Part shown: piece after piece, positions 46,439-54,581 of the stretch | How the letters are laid out: each line of letters begins with the position of its first letter | Position numbering within the stretch: the stretch's first letter is position 1 | NCBI RefSeq assembly: GCF_030814655.1 | Contig: NZ_JAUSVK010000001.1 | Location: 2,065,501-2,129,500 of the forward strand | Reading direction: 5' to 3' | Origin: Labrys monachus | GTDB lineage: Bacteria > Pseudomonadota > Alphaproteobacteria > Rhizobiales > Labraceae | DNA length: 64,000 nucleotides | Notes under the pieces: generated by a model | Databases searched by the model: none | The model's input: only the letters and a program-made list of their open reading frames with translations | What the model was told of the DNA's origin: nothing | Made by a program: the position numbers and the translations under genes

Positions 46439-46650
46439 ATGCAGCGTCGGAAGAATTGCCCTCCTTGCCGCCGCGGGCAAAGGGCATCGGCAAAGCACGG
46501 CGCCGACGGCGCATGGCAAGCTATTCCGCCGACGATAGCGCCCTGAGGGATATCGGACATCGGCGCCATGGCCGGATATCGGCCAAGCCCGGCCCTGTGC
46601 CGTTGCCGCCGATGCGCCCGCGGGGACGCCCAGAACTGCAACAGACTTGA
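46439..46650 (+). pseudogene. DUF1127-like small gene, apparently frameshifted
   Basis: By analogy with module A, translation should begin at the ATG at 46439, but that frame ends after about 35 codons. In the neighbouring frame (open from a GTG at 46426 to 46650) lies ADDSALRDIGHRRHGRI, which resembles the DUF1127 core LDDRLLRDIGLLR. This suggests a decayed or frameshifted paralogue of the gene at 42697. Alternatively the GTG frame is a short intact protein of 74 residues. Confidence 0.35.
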
Positions 46651-46690
46651 ATGCCTCTCCCGATCGATGTGCCGCTCTCGAATCTGTCCC

Positions 46691-47719
46691 ATGCATTACA
46701 TTCTCAAGATCGCATTTGTCTTCGCCTGGCTCTCCGCGGGGTTTTATCCCTTGCGGGGCATTGGCCGGGTGTCGGGCTTTCTTGCGCTGTCCCTGAGCGT
46801 GTGCGTGGTGTTGTTCCCTCTTGCCGGCGAGGCGCCCGCGCAATCCCCTTCGACATCGAGCGCGACGCCGGCGTTGGACGAGCCGATAACGCCGATTCCC
46901 AGCCCTCCCGCCGCCGATCCTCGCAAGCTGGCCCTCGGGGAAAGCCTCTTTGCCGATCGTCGCCTGTCCCATGACGGGCGCCTTGCATGCTCGTCCTGTC
47001 ATGACATCCGCACCAACGGGGCGTTGAGCCGGGTGTCGGGAACGGCGAACGCCGGCGCGAAGATGGCGTTCGATACGCCTACCGTCTTCAACGCCGCCCT
47101 CAGCTTCCGACTGAACTGGGAGGGGAATCAGCGCAGCCTCCAGTCACAGGCGGAGGCTTCGTTGAAGGATCCCGGGGGCATGGCGGCCGGCATGGACGAA
47201 GTGCTCGATAGATTGAAGGCCGCTTCCGACGTGGCGAGCCGGTTCAACGAGGCTTACGGGCATCCGCCGGATCGGGCCAGCCTGCTGGACGCACTCGAAA
47301 TCTATGAAGAATCGCTGGTGACGCCCGGAAGCCGGTTCGATCGTTGGCTTTCCGGCGAGGCCGCTCAACTTTCACCCAACGAGCAGTACGGCTATCGGCT
47401 GTTCAAGTCGCTCGGATGCGCCTCCTGCCATCAGGGCGTGAACATCGGCGGCAACCTGTTCGAGAGGGTCGGCATCTTTCGTCCGCTGACCTCGACGCAG
47501 CCTCGGCTCCTGCGCGTTCCCAGCCTGCGCAACATCGCCACCACGCCGCCCTACTTCCATGACGGCAGTGCGCCGACGCTCGACGATGCCGTCCGCAGGA
47601 TGGCCCTGGCGCAGCTGGACCAAAGACTGCCGGACGTGCAAGTCGACGCGATCGTCGCATTCCTGAACACGCTCACGGGCACCTATCGGGGCGTGCCCGT
47701 AACCGGGCCGGCACCGTGA
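46691..47719 (+). CDS. Di-haem cytochrome c peroxidase (CcpA/MauG family)
   Basis: 342 residues from the ATG at 46691. The N-terminal 50 residues contain hydrophobic segments for export or anchoring. Two haem motifs are present, CSSCH (Cys100-His104) and CASCH (Cys243-His247), and the ending PSLRNIATTPPYFHDGSAPTLDDAV (in part) is characteristic. It reduces peroxide in the periplasm with electrons from cytochromes, or oxidises another substrate like MauG. Lying between the VirA-like kinase and the VirG-like regulator, it may be under their control. Confidence 0.88.
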   Translation: MHYILKIAFVFAWLSAGFYPLRGIGRVSGFLALSLSVCVVLFPLAGEAPAQSPSTSSATPALDEPITPIPSPPAADPRKLALGESLFADRRLSHDGRLACSSCHDIRTNGALSRVSGTANAGAKMAFDTPTVFNAALSFRLNWEGNQRSLQSQAEASLKDPGGMAAGMDEVLDRLKAASDVASRFNEAYGHPPDRASLLDALEIYEESLVTPGSRFDRWLSGEAAQLSPNEQYGYRLFKSLGCASCHQGVNIGGNLFERVGIFRPLTSTQPRLLRVPSLRNIATTPPYFHDGSAPTLDDAVRRMALAQLDQRLPDVQVDAIVAFLNTLTGTYRGVPVTGPAP

Positions 47720-48113
47720 AGGGCGGCGCCGGGGCGCGAAATCCGGACGGGCGTTTGCCGGAAAGATCCGGCGCCGCATGTTCCGGGACGCCGACAAGCG
47801 AGGGGAGGGGGCGACGGCGAGTGGCCGACGGTCAGCCGGCATCGGAACGCTGCACCGGCGCCCTGGATTACATTTGAAACCGGGTCGCACCAATTTGACA
47901 CGGAAATGAAATCGGCGGCGCATTAGGAAATGCCGGCTGCTGAAATCGAGACGCTCTCCAGAACCCATGGCGACCTGCGGGGCACGGTGGGACGTGCGCC
48001 GCGCGAACGGCGAGGCGCTTGACGGATGCAGGCATCGATGTCCCTCCGGCCATGCGCCGGGGCCGGCTATAAATTTCAACGAATGTGCCAAGGGCACCCA
48101 GAAAGGACATGTC
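47720..48113. other. Intergenic region before the cyclase-family gene
   Basis: About 390 bases with no supported gene. The only notable content is a pair of ATTTGA blocks 21 bp apart, one of them a near-perfect vir-box-like site at 47869-47880. Confidence 0.5.
47869..47880 (+). promoter_or_regulatory. Vir-box-like site before the cyclase-family gene
   Basis: TACATTTGAAAC agrees with TNCAATTGAAAY at 11 of 12 positions. A weaker partner, CCAATTTGACAC at 47890-47901, is exactly 21 bp (two helical turns) away. They lie about 215-245 bp upstream of the start codon. Control by the VirG-like protein is inferred. Confidence 0.4.
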
Positions 48114-48920
48114 ATGGCTCGGCGTTATGTCGACCTGTCGATCCCCATCACCGACCGGATCATGTCGGATCCGCCGGTCATGGCTCCGAAGATAACGCGC
48201 TTTCATCACAAGGAGAGTTTTGGCCAGCTCGCAGCGTTCTTCCCGGGCCTGAGGCCGGAAGATCTGCCGGATGGCGAGGCCTGGGCGATCGAGTCCCTTC
48301 AGCTTACGACCCATAACGGCACGCATATGGACGCGCCGTACCACTATCATTCGACGTCCGACGACGGATTGCCGGCGCCGACAATCGACGAAGCCCCCCT
48401 GGACTATTTTCATCGTCCGGGCGTGAGGCTCGATTTCAGGCATTTTCCCCATGGCTATGTCGCGGGCAAGGCAGATGTCGAGGCGGAGCTGCACCGAATT
48501 GGCTATGTCCTGCAGCCGCTTGATATCGTGCTGATCAATACGAGTGCGGGGGCTGCCTATGGCGATCCAGGCTATGTCGACAAGGGCTGCGGCCTGGGTG
48601 CTGAAGCCACGCTGTTCCTGACGGCGCAGGGGATCAAGGTCGTCGGCACCGACGCCTGGTCATGGGATGCGCCCTTTTCCTTCACCGCCGCGCGGTATCG
48701 GCGCGACAACGACGCCAGCATCATCTGGGAGGGCCACAAGGCGGGACGGGTGCGCGGCTATTATCAGATCGAGAAACTGACCAACCTCGACCTGTTGCCT
48801 GCTACAGGCTTCACGGTATCGTGCTTCCCCGTGAAAATCGACCGCGGTTCGGCGGGATGGGTACGCGCCGTCGCGATGATGGACGACGATGCCGTCGCAG
48901 GGCAGGAGCATTCGGCCTGA
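48114..48920 (+). CDS. Cyclase-family metal-dependent hydrolase (KynB-like)
   Basis: 268 residues from the ATG at 48114 behind GAAAGGAC. The metal-binding family motif HNGTHMDAPYHYH is clear, with DLSIPI near the N-terminus. The fold is that of kynurenine formamidases and isatin hydrolases, which hydrolyse amides of aromatic or cyclic compounds. In a VirA/VirG-like setting a plant-derived aromatic substrate is conceivable but unproven. It stands alone between the peroxidase and the regulator. Confidence 0.83.
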   Translation: MARRYVDLSIPITDRIMSDPPVMAPKITRFHHKESFGQLAAFFPGLRPEDLPDGEAWAIESLQLTTHNGTHMDAPYHYHSTSDDGLPAPTIDEAPLDYFHRPGVRLDFRHFPHGYVAGKADVEAELHRIGYVLQPLDIVLINTSAGAAYGDPGYVDKGCGLGAEATLFLTAQGIKVVGTDAWSWDAPFSFTAARYRRDNDASIIWEGHKAGRVRGYYQIEKLTNLDLLPATGFTVSCFPVKIDRGSAGWVRAVAMMDDDAVAGQEHSA

Positions 48921-49189
48921 CCTCGGGACGGCCGACGCCGGCCATGCCGCAGTCGTTCATCCCGGCGCGAGGGGCGGTATCGAGCCGCATGCCGTGACGC
49001 ATCAGGCCGGGGCTCCGATGCTGCAGGGAATGCCGGGTCGATCGCGTACGGGCTCTTGTGATGCGAACGACCCGCCGGGCGGCGAATTCGGGAGCCAGGG
49101 ACGTTCGTTCCGGGAAGCCTGGAGATGGCTCCGTCCGGCAGCGCCCCAGCTCTTGCCTCAGGAAAGTATCTTGCGCTGCCGCCGGCGCT
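48921..49189. other. Convergent intergenic region
   Basis: About 270 bases between the convergent cyclase-family and VirG-like genes. I see no gene and no clear terminator. Confidence 0.4.
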
Positions 49190-49897
49190 TCAAAGCGGCG
49201 CGACGGCGAGCGCGAACGTATAGCCGACGCCGCGCTCGGTCACGATGATGCTCGGTGCGATCGGATCCGTCTCCAGCTTGCGCCGCAGCCGAAGCACCTG
49301 GACGTCGATGCTGCGGTCGAAGACATCCTCATGTATGCGGGTGGCCTGCAACAGATATTCGCGGGTGAGCGGGCGTTGCGGCGCGTCGAGAAACGCGATC
49401 AGCAGCGAATATTCGCTTTTCGTCAGCGCAACCTGCTCACCGGAGCGATCCGTCAGGCGGCGCAGGCGCCGCTCCAGCTGCCAGCCGCCAAATCGATAGC
49501 CGCCACGCTCCGCATCCTTCGGCGCCGCGACACGTGTCGCCTCGCGCCGGAGCACCGCCCGGATACGCGCCAACAGTTCGCGCAGGCCGAACGGCTTGAC
49601 GACATAGTCGTCCGCCCCGAGTTCCAGCCCGACGACACGGTCGATTTCGTCGCGGCGATGGCCGCTGGTGATGATGACGGGGACGTCCGATTGCGACCGG
49701 ATTTCACGCAGGAGATCGAGGCCGTCTTCCTCGTCGAGGCGCAGGTCGAGCAGCACCAGGCTGAATTCCTCGCGCGCGAGGAGGCTGATCATTTCCTGCC
49801 GCCGATAGGCGGAGAGGGCCCGGATGTCGTGATTCGCAAGATAGTCCACGATCATATGCTGTATCGTGGGGTCGTCGTCGACGACCAGGATGTTCAT
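49190..49897 (-). CDS. VirG-like OmpR-family response regulator
   Basis: 235 residues from the ATG at 49897 (MNILVVDDD); an open frame to 49987 allows a 30-residue N-terminal extension of the kind VirG annotations also carry. Asp51 (LVLLDLRLDEEDGL) and Lys101 (VVKPFGLRELLARIR) are present. The DNA-binding domain shows VALTKSEYSLLIAFLDAP and the VirG-like DRSIDVQVLRLRRKLE. It probably receives phosphate from the VirA-like kinase and binds vir-box-like sites nearby. No vir or T-DNA genes are in the window. Confidence 0.88.
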   Translation of the reverse strand: MNILVVDDDPTIQHMIVDYLANHDIRALSAYRRQEMISLLAREEFSLVLLDLRLDEEDGLDLLREIRSQSDVPVIITSGHRRDEIDRVVGLELGADDYVVKPFGLRELLARIRAVLRREATRVAAPKDAERGGYRFGGWQLERRLRRLTDRSGEQVALTKSEYSLLIAFLDAPQRPLTREYLLQATRIHEDVFDRSIDVQVLRLRRKLETDPIAPSIIVTERGVGYTFALAVAPL

Positions 49898-50173
49898 CGG
49901 TTGACGGCGCTCGCTGCTTGCGTTCGGCCGGGACGGACGCGGTGCTCGGGTTTCAGTGCCGCCGAGCTTGTTTGCTGGGGTATTCATAGATCAGCCAATC
50001 ACTTGGAAATCCGGGAGCCGGCAATGGCGATCGGCCGATCCCAGCGTGAACAGCAAAGGTCCATCACCAGCTTGGCCGAGGGCGTGATGGACACAATGAA
50101 AACGTTATCTTTGGAGAAGTCGGTATAGGACAACCCAGCGAACTCCAAGAGCGATTTTGTGAATTTCTAAACA

Positions 50174-50185
50174 AATTCAATTATA
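50174..50185 (-). promoter_or_regulatory. Vir-box-like site in the A/T-rich divergent block
   Basis: AATTCAATTATA on the plus strand agrees with the reverse complement of TNCAATTGAAAY at 10 of 12 positions. It overlaps the inverted repeat at 50161-50178 and lies between the VirG-like gene and the glycosyltransferase. Confidence 0.3.
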
Positions 50186-50425
50186 TAGAGTGATGCTTCC
50201 GGCGATGTACCCTATGGAACAGATCGAAACGGCCTCGTGTAAACCGTTTGACGTATGCTCCTCGAATGAGGCGATCTGGCGGCGCAGCCAGTGCCGGAGC
50301 GACTGGCTTGGGGACAGTGCGATCGGGCTGGAGGCCTGCCCGGGTCGGCGCGGATCTGGTCGGGAGGCGGTCGCTCCCGTCGAGCCTCTCCGATTGTTCC
50401 GCGCGAACTCTCCCGCATTGCAATC

Positions 50426-50449
50426 GTAACCATTTGGCCTGGCCCTGAA
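50426..50449 (+). promoter_or_regulatory. Third GTAACC-N14-TGAA promoter-like element
   Basis: GTAACC at 50426-50431 and TGAA at 50446-50449 have the same 14-base spacer as modules A and B, and the preceding GCAATC matches module B closely (CAATC). It lies about 110 bp before the glycosyltransferase start. The structured leader of modules A and B is not repeated here. Confidence 0.4.
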
Positions 50450-50557
50450 GCCAAGGTGTAATCGGCCTATCGCAAGTCTATCTCCGCTTCGCCCGCCTGA
50501 TCAGATCCATTCTGGAGTTGGCGGGAAGTTGTTATAAAAGCAGAGTGGCTTGATCTC

Positions 50558-51883
50558 ATGAAAATTCTAATTGCTTCGACGCCGGCAACGGGTCATCTCA
50601 ATCCATTGCTTGCAATCGGCCGGATCCTGATCGCCGAAGGTCATCAGGTCATCGTCCTGTCAGGCACCGCCTTGCGCGGCCGCATCGAAGGTATCTCGGC
50701 GGGATTCCGTCCGCTTCCCGCGAGCGTGGATTTCGATCCGGGCAACATCCACTCGGTGGCCCCGGAGTTGAAGGACACGCCGCCTGGACCGGAATGGTTG
50801 CGCATCGCGGTCCAGCGCGTGTTCGCCGACCCGATTCCGGCCCAGCACGAGAGGCTGCAGGGGATTCTTCGCGATTTCCCGGCGGACGTCGTCATCACCG
50901 ACGATACATTCTTCGGCGTCCTGCCCATGCTGCTCGGGCCGCGCTCGGAACGCCCGCCTGTCGTCCTTTGCGGGACATCCATCCTGCATTGCCGCCGGGC
51001 CGACAAGGCACCGCATTTCGCCGGCCTGCCGCCGGCACTCACCAAGGCGCAGCGCAGCGAGTACGAGGCGATCGCGCGAGAGCATGAGACGGCCGTCGAT
51101 CAGCCCATCGCCAGCCGGGTCAATCGCTATCTCGGCACGTTGGGCCTCGGTCCTTTGCCGGCAAGCCTTTTCGAATCCGTGGTGGAACTTGCAGACATCC
51201 ATCTGCAGCTGACCGTGCCGAGTTTCGAGTTTCCGCGCTACACCCCGCCCTCGGTGCATTTCGTCGGAGCCTTGCCCTTCATTCCCAATCAGGCTCCCCT
51301 CCCGCCCTGGGCGCATGAATTGGACGGATCGCGCAAGGTCGTGCTCGTGACGCAAGGAACGGTGGCCAATCACGATTTCGGCCTTCTGACCGTTCCGACG
51401 CTGGCGGCGCTGGCAAACGAGCCCGACGTGCTGGTGGTCGCCACCGCCGGCGGCCGCGCCATCGATGCCATACCCGGCCCGATCCCGGACAATGCGCGCC
51501 TCGCCAGCTATCTGCCGTTCGAATGGCTGCTTCCCAAAGTCGATCTGCTGGTGACCAATGGCGGTTACGGCAGCGTCAACCAGGCCATGAGCCTGGGTGT
51601 CCCGCTTGTCACGGCGGGGCTGACGGAGGACAAGGCCGACGTCAATGCGCGGGTCGCGTGGTCCGGGGTCGGCATCGATCTTGCGACCAACGAGCCCACG
51701 CCGCAGGCGCTGAGGCAAGCCGTTCGAACGGTGCTCGACACGCCGAACTATCGTGCGCGCTCCCGCCAGATGGCTGGAGAATTCGCCGAGATCGATACGC
51801 GATCGGAGATTCTCCGGCTCGTCAACGAGGCTGCGTCCCGGCATCGGACGGCTCGGCCTCTCGCGGTAGAGAACTTCCTCTAG
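50558..51883 (+). CDS. GT1-family glycosyltransferase (UGT/MGT type)
   Basis: 441 residues of the GT-B fold. It starts MKILIASTPATGHLNP, the acceptor-side signature of the MGT/UGT family, and has the nucleotide-sugar segment PFEWLLPKVDLLVTNGGYGSVNQAM (in part). These enzymes glycosylate small lipophilic molecules such as macrolides, flavonoids, sterols or carotenoids. It is preceded by a GTAACC-type promoter element and TATAAA-like sequence. It has no operon partner, so the acceptor is unknown. Confidence 0.87.
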   Translation: MKILIASTPATGHLNPLLAIGRILIAEGHQVIVLSGTALRGRIEGISAGFRPLPASVDFDPGNIHSVAPELKDTPPGPEWLRIAVQRVFADPIPAQHERLQGILRDFPADVVITDDTFFGVLPMLLGPRSERPPVVLCGTSILHCRRADKAPHFAGLPPALTKAQRSEYEAIAREHETAVDQPIASRVNRYLGTLGLGPLPASLFESVVELADIHLQLTVPSFEFPRYTPPSVHFVGALPFIPNQAPLPPWAHELDGSRKVVLVTQGTVANHDFGLLTVPTLAALANEPDVLVVATAGGRAIDAIPGPIPDNARLASYLPFEWLLPKVDLLVTNGGYGSVNQAMSLGVPLVTAGLTEDKADVNARVAWSGVGIDLATNEPTPQALRQAVRTVLDTPNYRARSRQMAGEFAEIDTRSEILRLVNEAASRHRTARPLAVENFL

Positions 51884-52169
51884 GCAAGGATTCTGCCTCG
51901 GCTTCGTCCACGACCTCGGCAACCCGGTCCTGCGGGCCTGACCCAGGCGGCGACGGGCGCGCAATCCGACGGGCCTGCTGCCGGCGTGGAACAGGGTATC
52001 GCGTACCGCCGGACCAGTCCAAGCACGCGACGCTGCCGGGTCCCGAAGACCGCGGCAGCGGCAATCCCGCTGCCGTCATGCGTATCGAATACGAGCGCCC
52101 AACCCGCCATGGTCTCCGGATCATGGTGGCTCCGTGCTTCAGAGGCTTCACGAAATCGCAATTGGAATG

Positions 52170-53717
52170 CTAAATCGCTCGCGGATTGAGCTCGGCGAAT
52201 ATCGCTTCGACTTCTGCCGTTTCCGCATCCGTGAGGCCGGCGAATTCCTTTTCGCGGGCGCGCCTGGAAAGCACGCCGCCATTTTGCCGGAGGAACCGGA
52301 ACAGAAGGTCGAGCAGCCTGTCCGGCATGTCGGCAATCGCCTTCACACGCGTCTTGAACTGATCGTAGGCTTTCAGGAAAGCCGTCTCGGCCGGTAGATC
52401 GACATCGACTGTCCGCGCCACGCATGAGAACAGAAACTCGGCATGCGGCGTCGCGTCGAAGTACCGGTAGAAATCGGCCGTATCGTTCAGAACTTCGACA
52501 TTGTTGCGATCGGTCGGCCGCCAGCGGATGAGCGGCAGCACGCGCTTTGAATAACTCTCAAGGGTGCGGCGGTAGTCATCGATGCGGTCGAGAATGACCG
52601 CCGAGACCGGAAACACGACGCCTGGCGGATTGAACCTCCGCTCTGCCAATACATGGTGGATCAGAAACCGGTGCAGGCGGCCGTTCCCGTCCTCGAAGGG
52701 GTGAATATAGACGAAGCCGAAGGCCAGCATTGCTGCGGCCAGCACGGGGTCGAGCGCGCGCGCGGCGGTGCGGTCGAAGTCGATCAAACCGTCCACGAGC
52801 TCCGCCAGATCCTGATGACGGGCGCTGATATGGTTGGGTATGGGGGTGCCGGTGCTTCTGTCATGCTCGCCGACAAAGCCGCCTTCGGTACGGAGGCCCA
52901 GACGAACAAAGCGGGCGTCGCCGATAACGATCTTCTGCAGGCGGAGCAGTTCTTCAAGGTCGATCGAGCGCCGCCCGGCCTCGGCAATGACCCGGCCCCA
53001 ACGCAGGATGCGCTCCTGCGGCGGATCTTCGCCTTCGATCTGGAAGCTGGAGCGCGAGTCTTTCAGCAGCAAGAAGGCGGCGGTGCGCGCCAGCAGGTCG
53101 GCGGGCACGTCGGCGACCAGCGCCCGCGCCCGATCCGCGAGATTGCGCGCGACAAAGCCCTCCAATGCCGGCGTCCGGAAGATCATCGGGCAGAAGGCCG
53201 GCGTGCCTGGAAGATTATTTTTGACGCGATGGCGCGTCGAACTGGTGCCTTCTGTCGCCCATTGCTGGCCGGGATCGACGACAGGCGCATAGGCGCCGGC
53301 CCTGGCATCCGGAAGATCGAGACGCGCTTGCAGGAGCCACTCATACAAAAACCAGACGCGGCGGGCGAACGCGCCTGTCGGCGCGCCCCGAACGATGTCG
53401 GCGATCGACGCCGGCCCCGTCCGGCGGAACAGGGCTTTCAGGACGCAGAGATCGAGCCCTTCGTAGCGAAGGGCGAAGGTCAGATGGCCGGTAAGGCTGT
53501 CGTCGGGGCGGTGGCGTGGCGTATAGATGCGCCAGTCTTCGGCCTCGTAGACTTTGTGGCGCTGGCCGATGGCGGCGAGGGTCAGCGGTACGGGAACGCC
53601 CAGGCCGTAAGCATCGATCAGCGCGGCATAACCCGCCGGCTGTGCCTCTTCAGGCAGGCGCCGGTCATGAAAAACGGTAACAACCCCTGAAAATTGGTAC
53701 TGAGGGGCGCCGGTCAT
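52170..53717 (-). CDS. Fic-family protein (class II AMP-transferase type)
   Basis: 515 residues from the ATG at 53717; a TTG at 53726 is also possible. The Fic motif HPFEDGNGRLHR carries catalytic His339. The inhibitory helix motif SFQIEG (Ser224 to Gly229) lies upstream in the same chain, as in class II enzymes, so activity is self-limited. The N-terminal 180 residues resemble the DNA-associated extension of large Fic proteins, and the C-terminal part is helical. Fic enzymes AMPylate target proteins. The start region has a 15-bp direct repeat and a TATAG/CTATA inverted repeat (53731-53748). It lies next to recombinase remnants and tRNA-Arg. Confidence 0.85.
   Translation of the reverse strand: MTGAPQYQFSGVVTVFHDRRLPEEAQPAGYAALIDAYGLGVPVPLTLAAIGQRHKVYEAEDWRIYTPRHRPDDSLTGHLTFALRYEGLDLCVLKALFRRTGPASIADIVRGAPTGAFARRVWFLYEWLLQARLDLPDARAGAYAPVVDPGQQWATEGTSSTRHRVKNNLPGTPAFCPMIFRTPALEGFVARNLADRARALVADVPADLLARTAAFLLLKDSRSSFQIEGEDPPQERILRWGRVIAEAGRRSIDLEELLRLQKIVIGDARFVRLGLRTEGGFVGEHDRSTGTPIPNHISARHQDLAELVDGLIDFDRTAARALDPVLAAAMLAFGFVYIHPFEDGNGRLHRFLIHHVLAERRFNPPGVVFPVSAVILDRIDDYRRTLESYSKRVLPLIRWRPTDRNNVEVLNDTADFYRYFDATPHAEFLFSCVARTVDVDLPAETAFLKAYDQFKTRVKAIADMPDRLLDLLFRFLRQNGGVLSRRAREKEFAGLTDAETAEVEAIFAELNPRAI
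53657..53671. repeat. 15-bp direct repeat, copy 1 (inside Fic N-terminus)
   Basis: GGCGCCGGTCATGAA; an identical copy is at 53706-53720, 49 bp away, and spans the Fic start codon. The offset is not a multiple of three, so it is not a coding repeat. Confidence 0.6.
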
Positions 53718-53720
53718 GAA
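53706..53720. repeat. 15-bp direct repeat, copy 2 (over Fic start codon)
   Basis: Identical to 53657-53671. Both copies contain CAT, so each offers an ATG on the minus strand, but only this one is in frame with the Fic protein. Confidence 0.6.
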
Positions 53721-53835
53721 TTTCAATACCTATAGCCGAATATCTATACCAGATGGCATATTCTCATGAAAATCGATAACTTTCAATGAACCTGCTGCGG
53801 TCAGCAACCGCGTATCCCACATGCCGGTACCGGGC

Positions 53836-54140
53836 CGCCTGGGACGCTTCTACGCGGCCATCGAGTAGGGCGCGGCGATCCCACCGACCCCACGCTCAAG
53901 GAGCGCATAGCCGCCGTCAAACGGAACGCGACCTGGCGCTGATTGCTCTCGATCGTGCCGTGAAAGAATAAAATCAGCGCGCCCGCATTCCGGACGAAAG
54001 GATCGCCGCATTTGTGGAGATCATGCGTTCAAATAGCCTGACGACGATACGCCGTTTCGGCACGCCTACATCCGCTCGCGATCGACCTGGTGGAAGTCGA
54101 TGAGACTGAAGTCCGCATCCATGGCGCCGGACGGTTCCTG
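53836..54140 (+). pseudogene. C-terminal remnant of a large serine recombinase
   Basis: Fragments in changing frames give, in order, RLGRFYAAIE followed by a stop, DPTDPTLKERIAAVK, ERDLALIALDRAVKE, RARIPDERIAAFVEIMRSN, PFRHAYIRS and VEVDETEVRIHG. This is the known order of the C-terminal region of large serine (resolvase-type) recombinases. At least three frameshifts and a stop separate the pieces, and the catalytic domain is missing. It marks a decayed integrated element beside tRNA-Arg, on the side where an element using the tRNA 3' end would lie. Confidence 0.75.
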
Positions 54141-54199
54141 AATGTCTCGTTATGGACGATGGAGCAACTACGGCTGAAGCGCCCGGTTTCGTTCGGAAT

Positions 54200-54276
54200 T
54201 GGCGCGCCCGAAAGGATTCGAACCTCTGACCCTCAGATTCGTAGTCTGATGCTCTATCCAGCTGAGCTACGGGCGC
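54200..54276 (-). tRNA. tRNA-Arg (anticodon ACG)
   Basis: A 77-base cloverleaf on the minus strand. The acceptor stem is GCGCCCG with CGGGCGC, and CCA is encoded. The D-arm is AGCTCAGCTGGATAGAGC, the anticodon stem-loop is CAGA-CTACGAA-TCTG with anticodon ACG, and the T-loop is GGTTCGAATCC. It reads CGU/CGC/CGA arginine codons after A-to-I editing. The adjacent recombinase remnant suggests it was an integration site. Confidence 0.97.
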
Positions 54277-54281
54277 GCTAG

Positions 54282-54581
54282 GAAGCGCTCAGCGCTTCCG
54301 GTGGCGTCTGAATAGTCAAGGCGGCCGCGGAATGCAAGCGCCTTCGGTGTTTTTTACCGGGCGGTCGGGAAGTTTTTGGAGCGCCTCCGAGGCGGCGGCG
54401 GACAGGCCCCTCAAACCCGTGCAAATGAGGGGTCCTGCGCGAGGAACGCCGCATCGGGCCGCGTATTTTCGCGATCGCGCAGCCGTCCGGCCGGGTTCCC
54501 GCCGCCGTGCCGCGGGCTGTGATCGGCGCTCGTGTCCTGCACGCCGGCCGAATCGCGCCCGCTGCCGGCGGCGGCTCCTGT
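54282..54581. other. Intergenic region, tRNA-Arg / hlyU
   Basis: About 300 bases. No gene is supported; the plus-strand frames are shadows. No tRNA-derived direct repeat was found here. Confidence 0.4.

Larger units (their letters stand above)
49898..50557. other. Divergent region, VirG-like regulator / glycosyltransferase
   Basis: About 660 bases. The middle contains an A/T-rich block at 50155-50190 with the inverted repeat GAATTT-CTAAAC-AAATTC (50161-50178) and a vir-box-like site. The right part has a GTAACC-N14-TGAA promoter-like element at 50426 and CCCGCC/GGCGGG complementarity before the glycosyltransferase. No protein or RNA gene is convincing. Confidence 0.5.

Noticed and set aside
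47699-47716. Another GTAACC followed by TGAA
   Set aside because: The spacer is 12, not 14, and it lies at the end of the peroxidase coding sequence, so it is probably chance.
54090-54281. Open frame running through the tRNA-Arg gene
   Set aside because: Its first residues are recombinase remnant and the rest is antisense of a tRNA; it is not a real gene.
52000-54300. Direct repeat of the tRNA-Arg 3' end as the other end of an integrated element
   Set aside because: I looked for a second copy of the tRNA 3' end sequence at lower coordinates in the window and did not find one.
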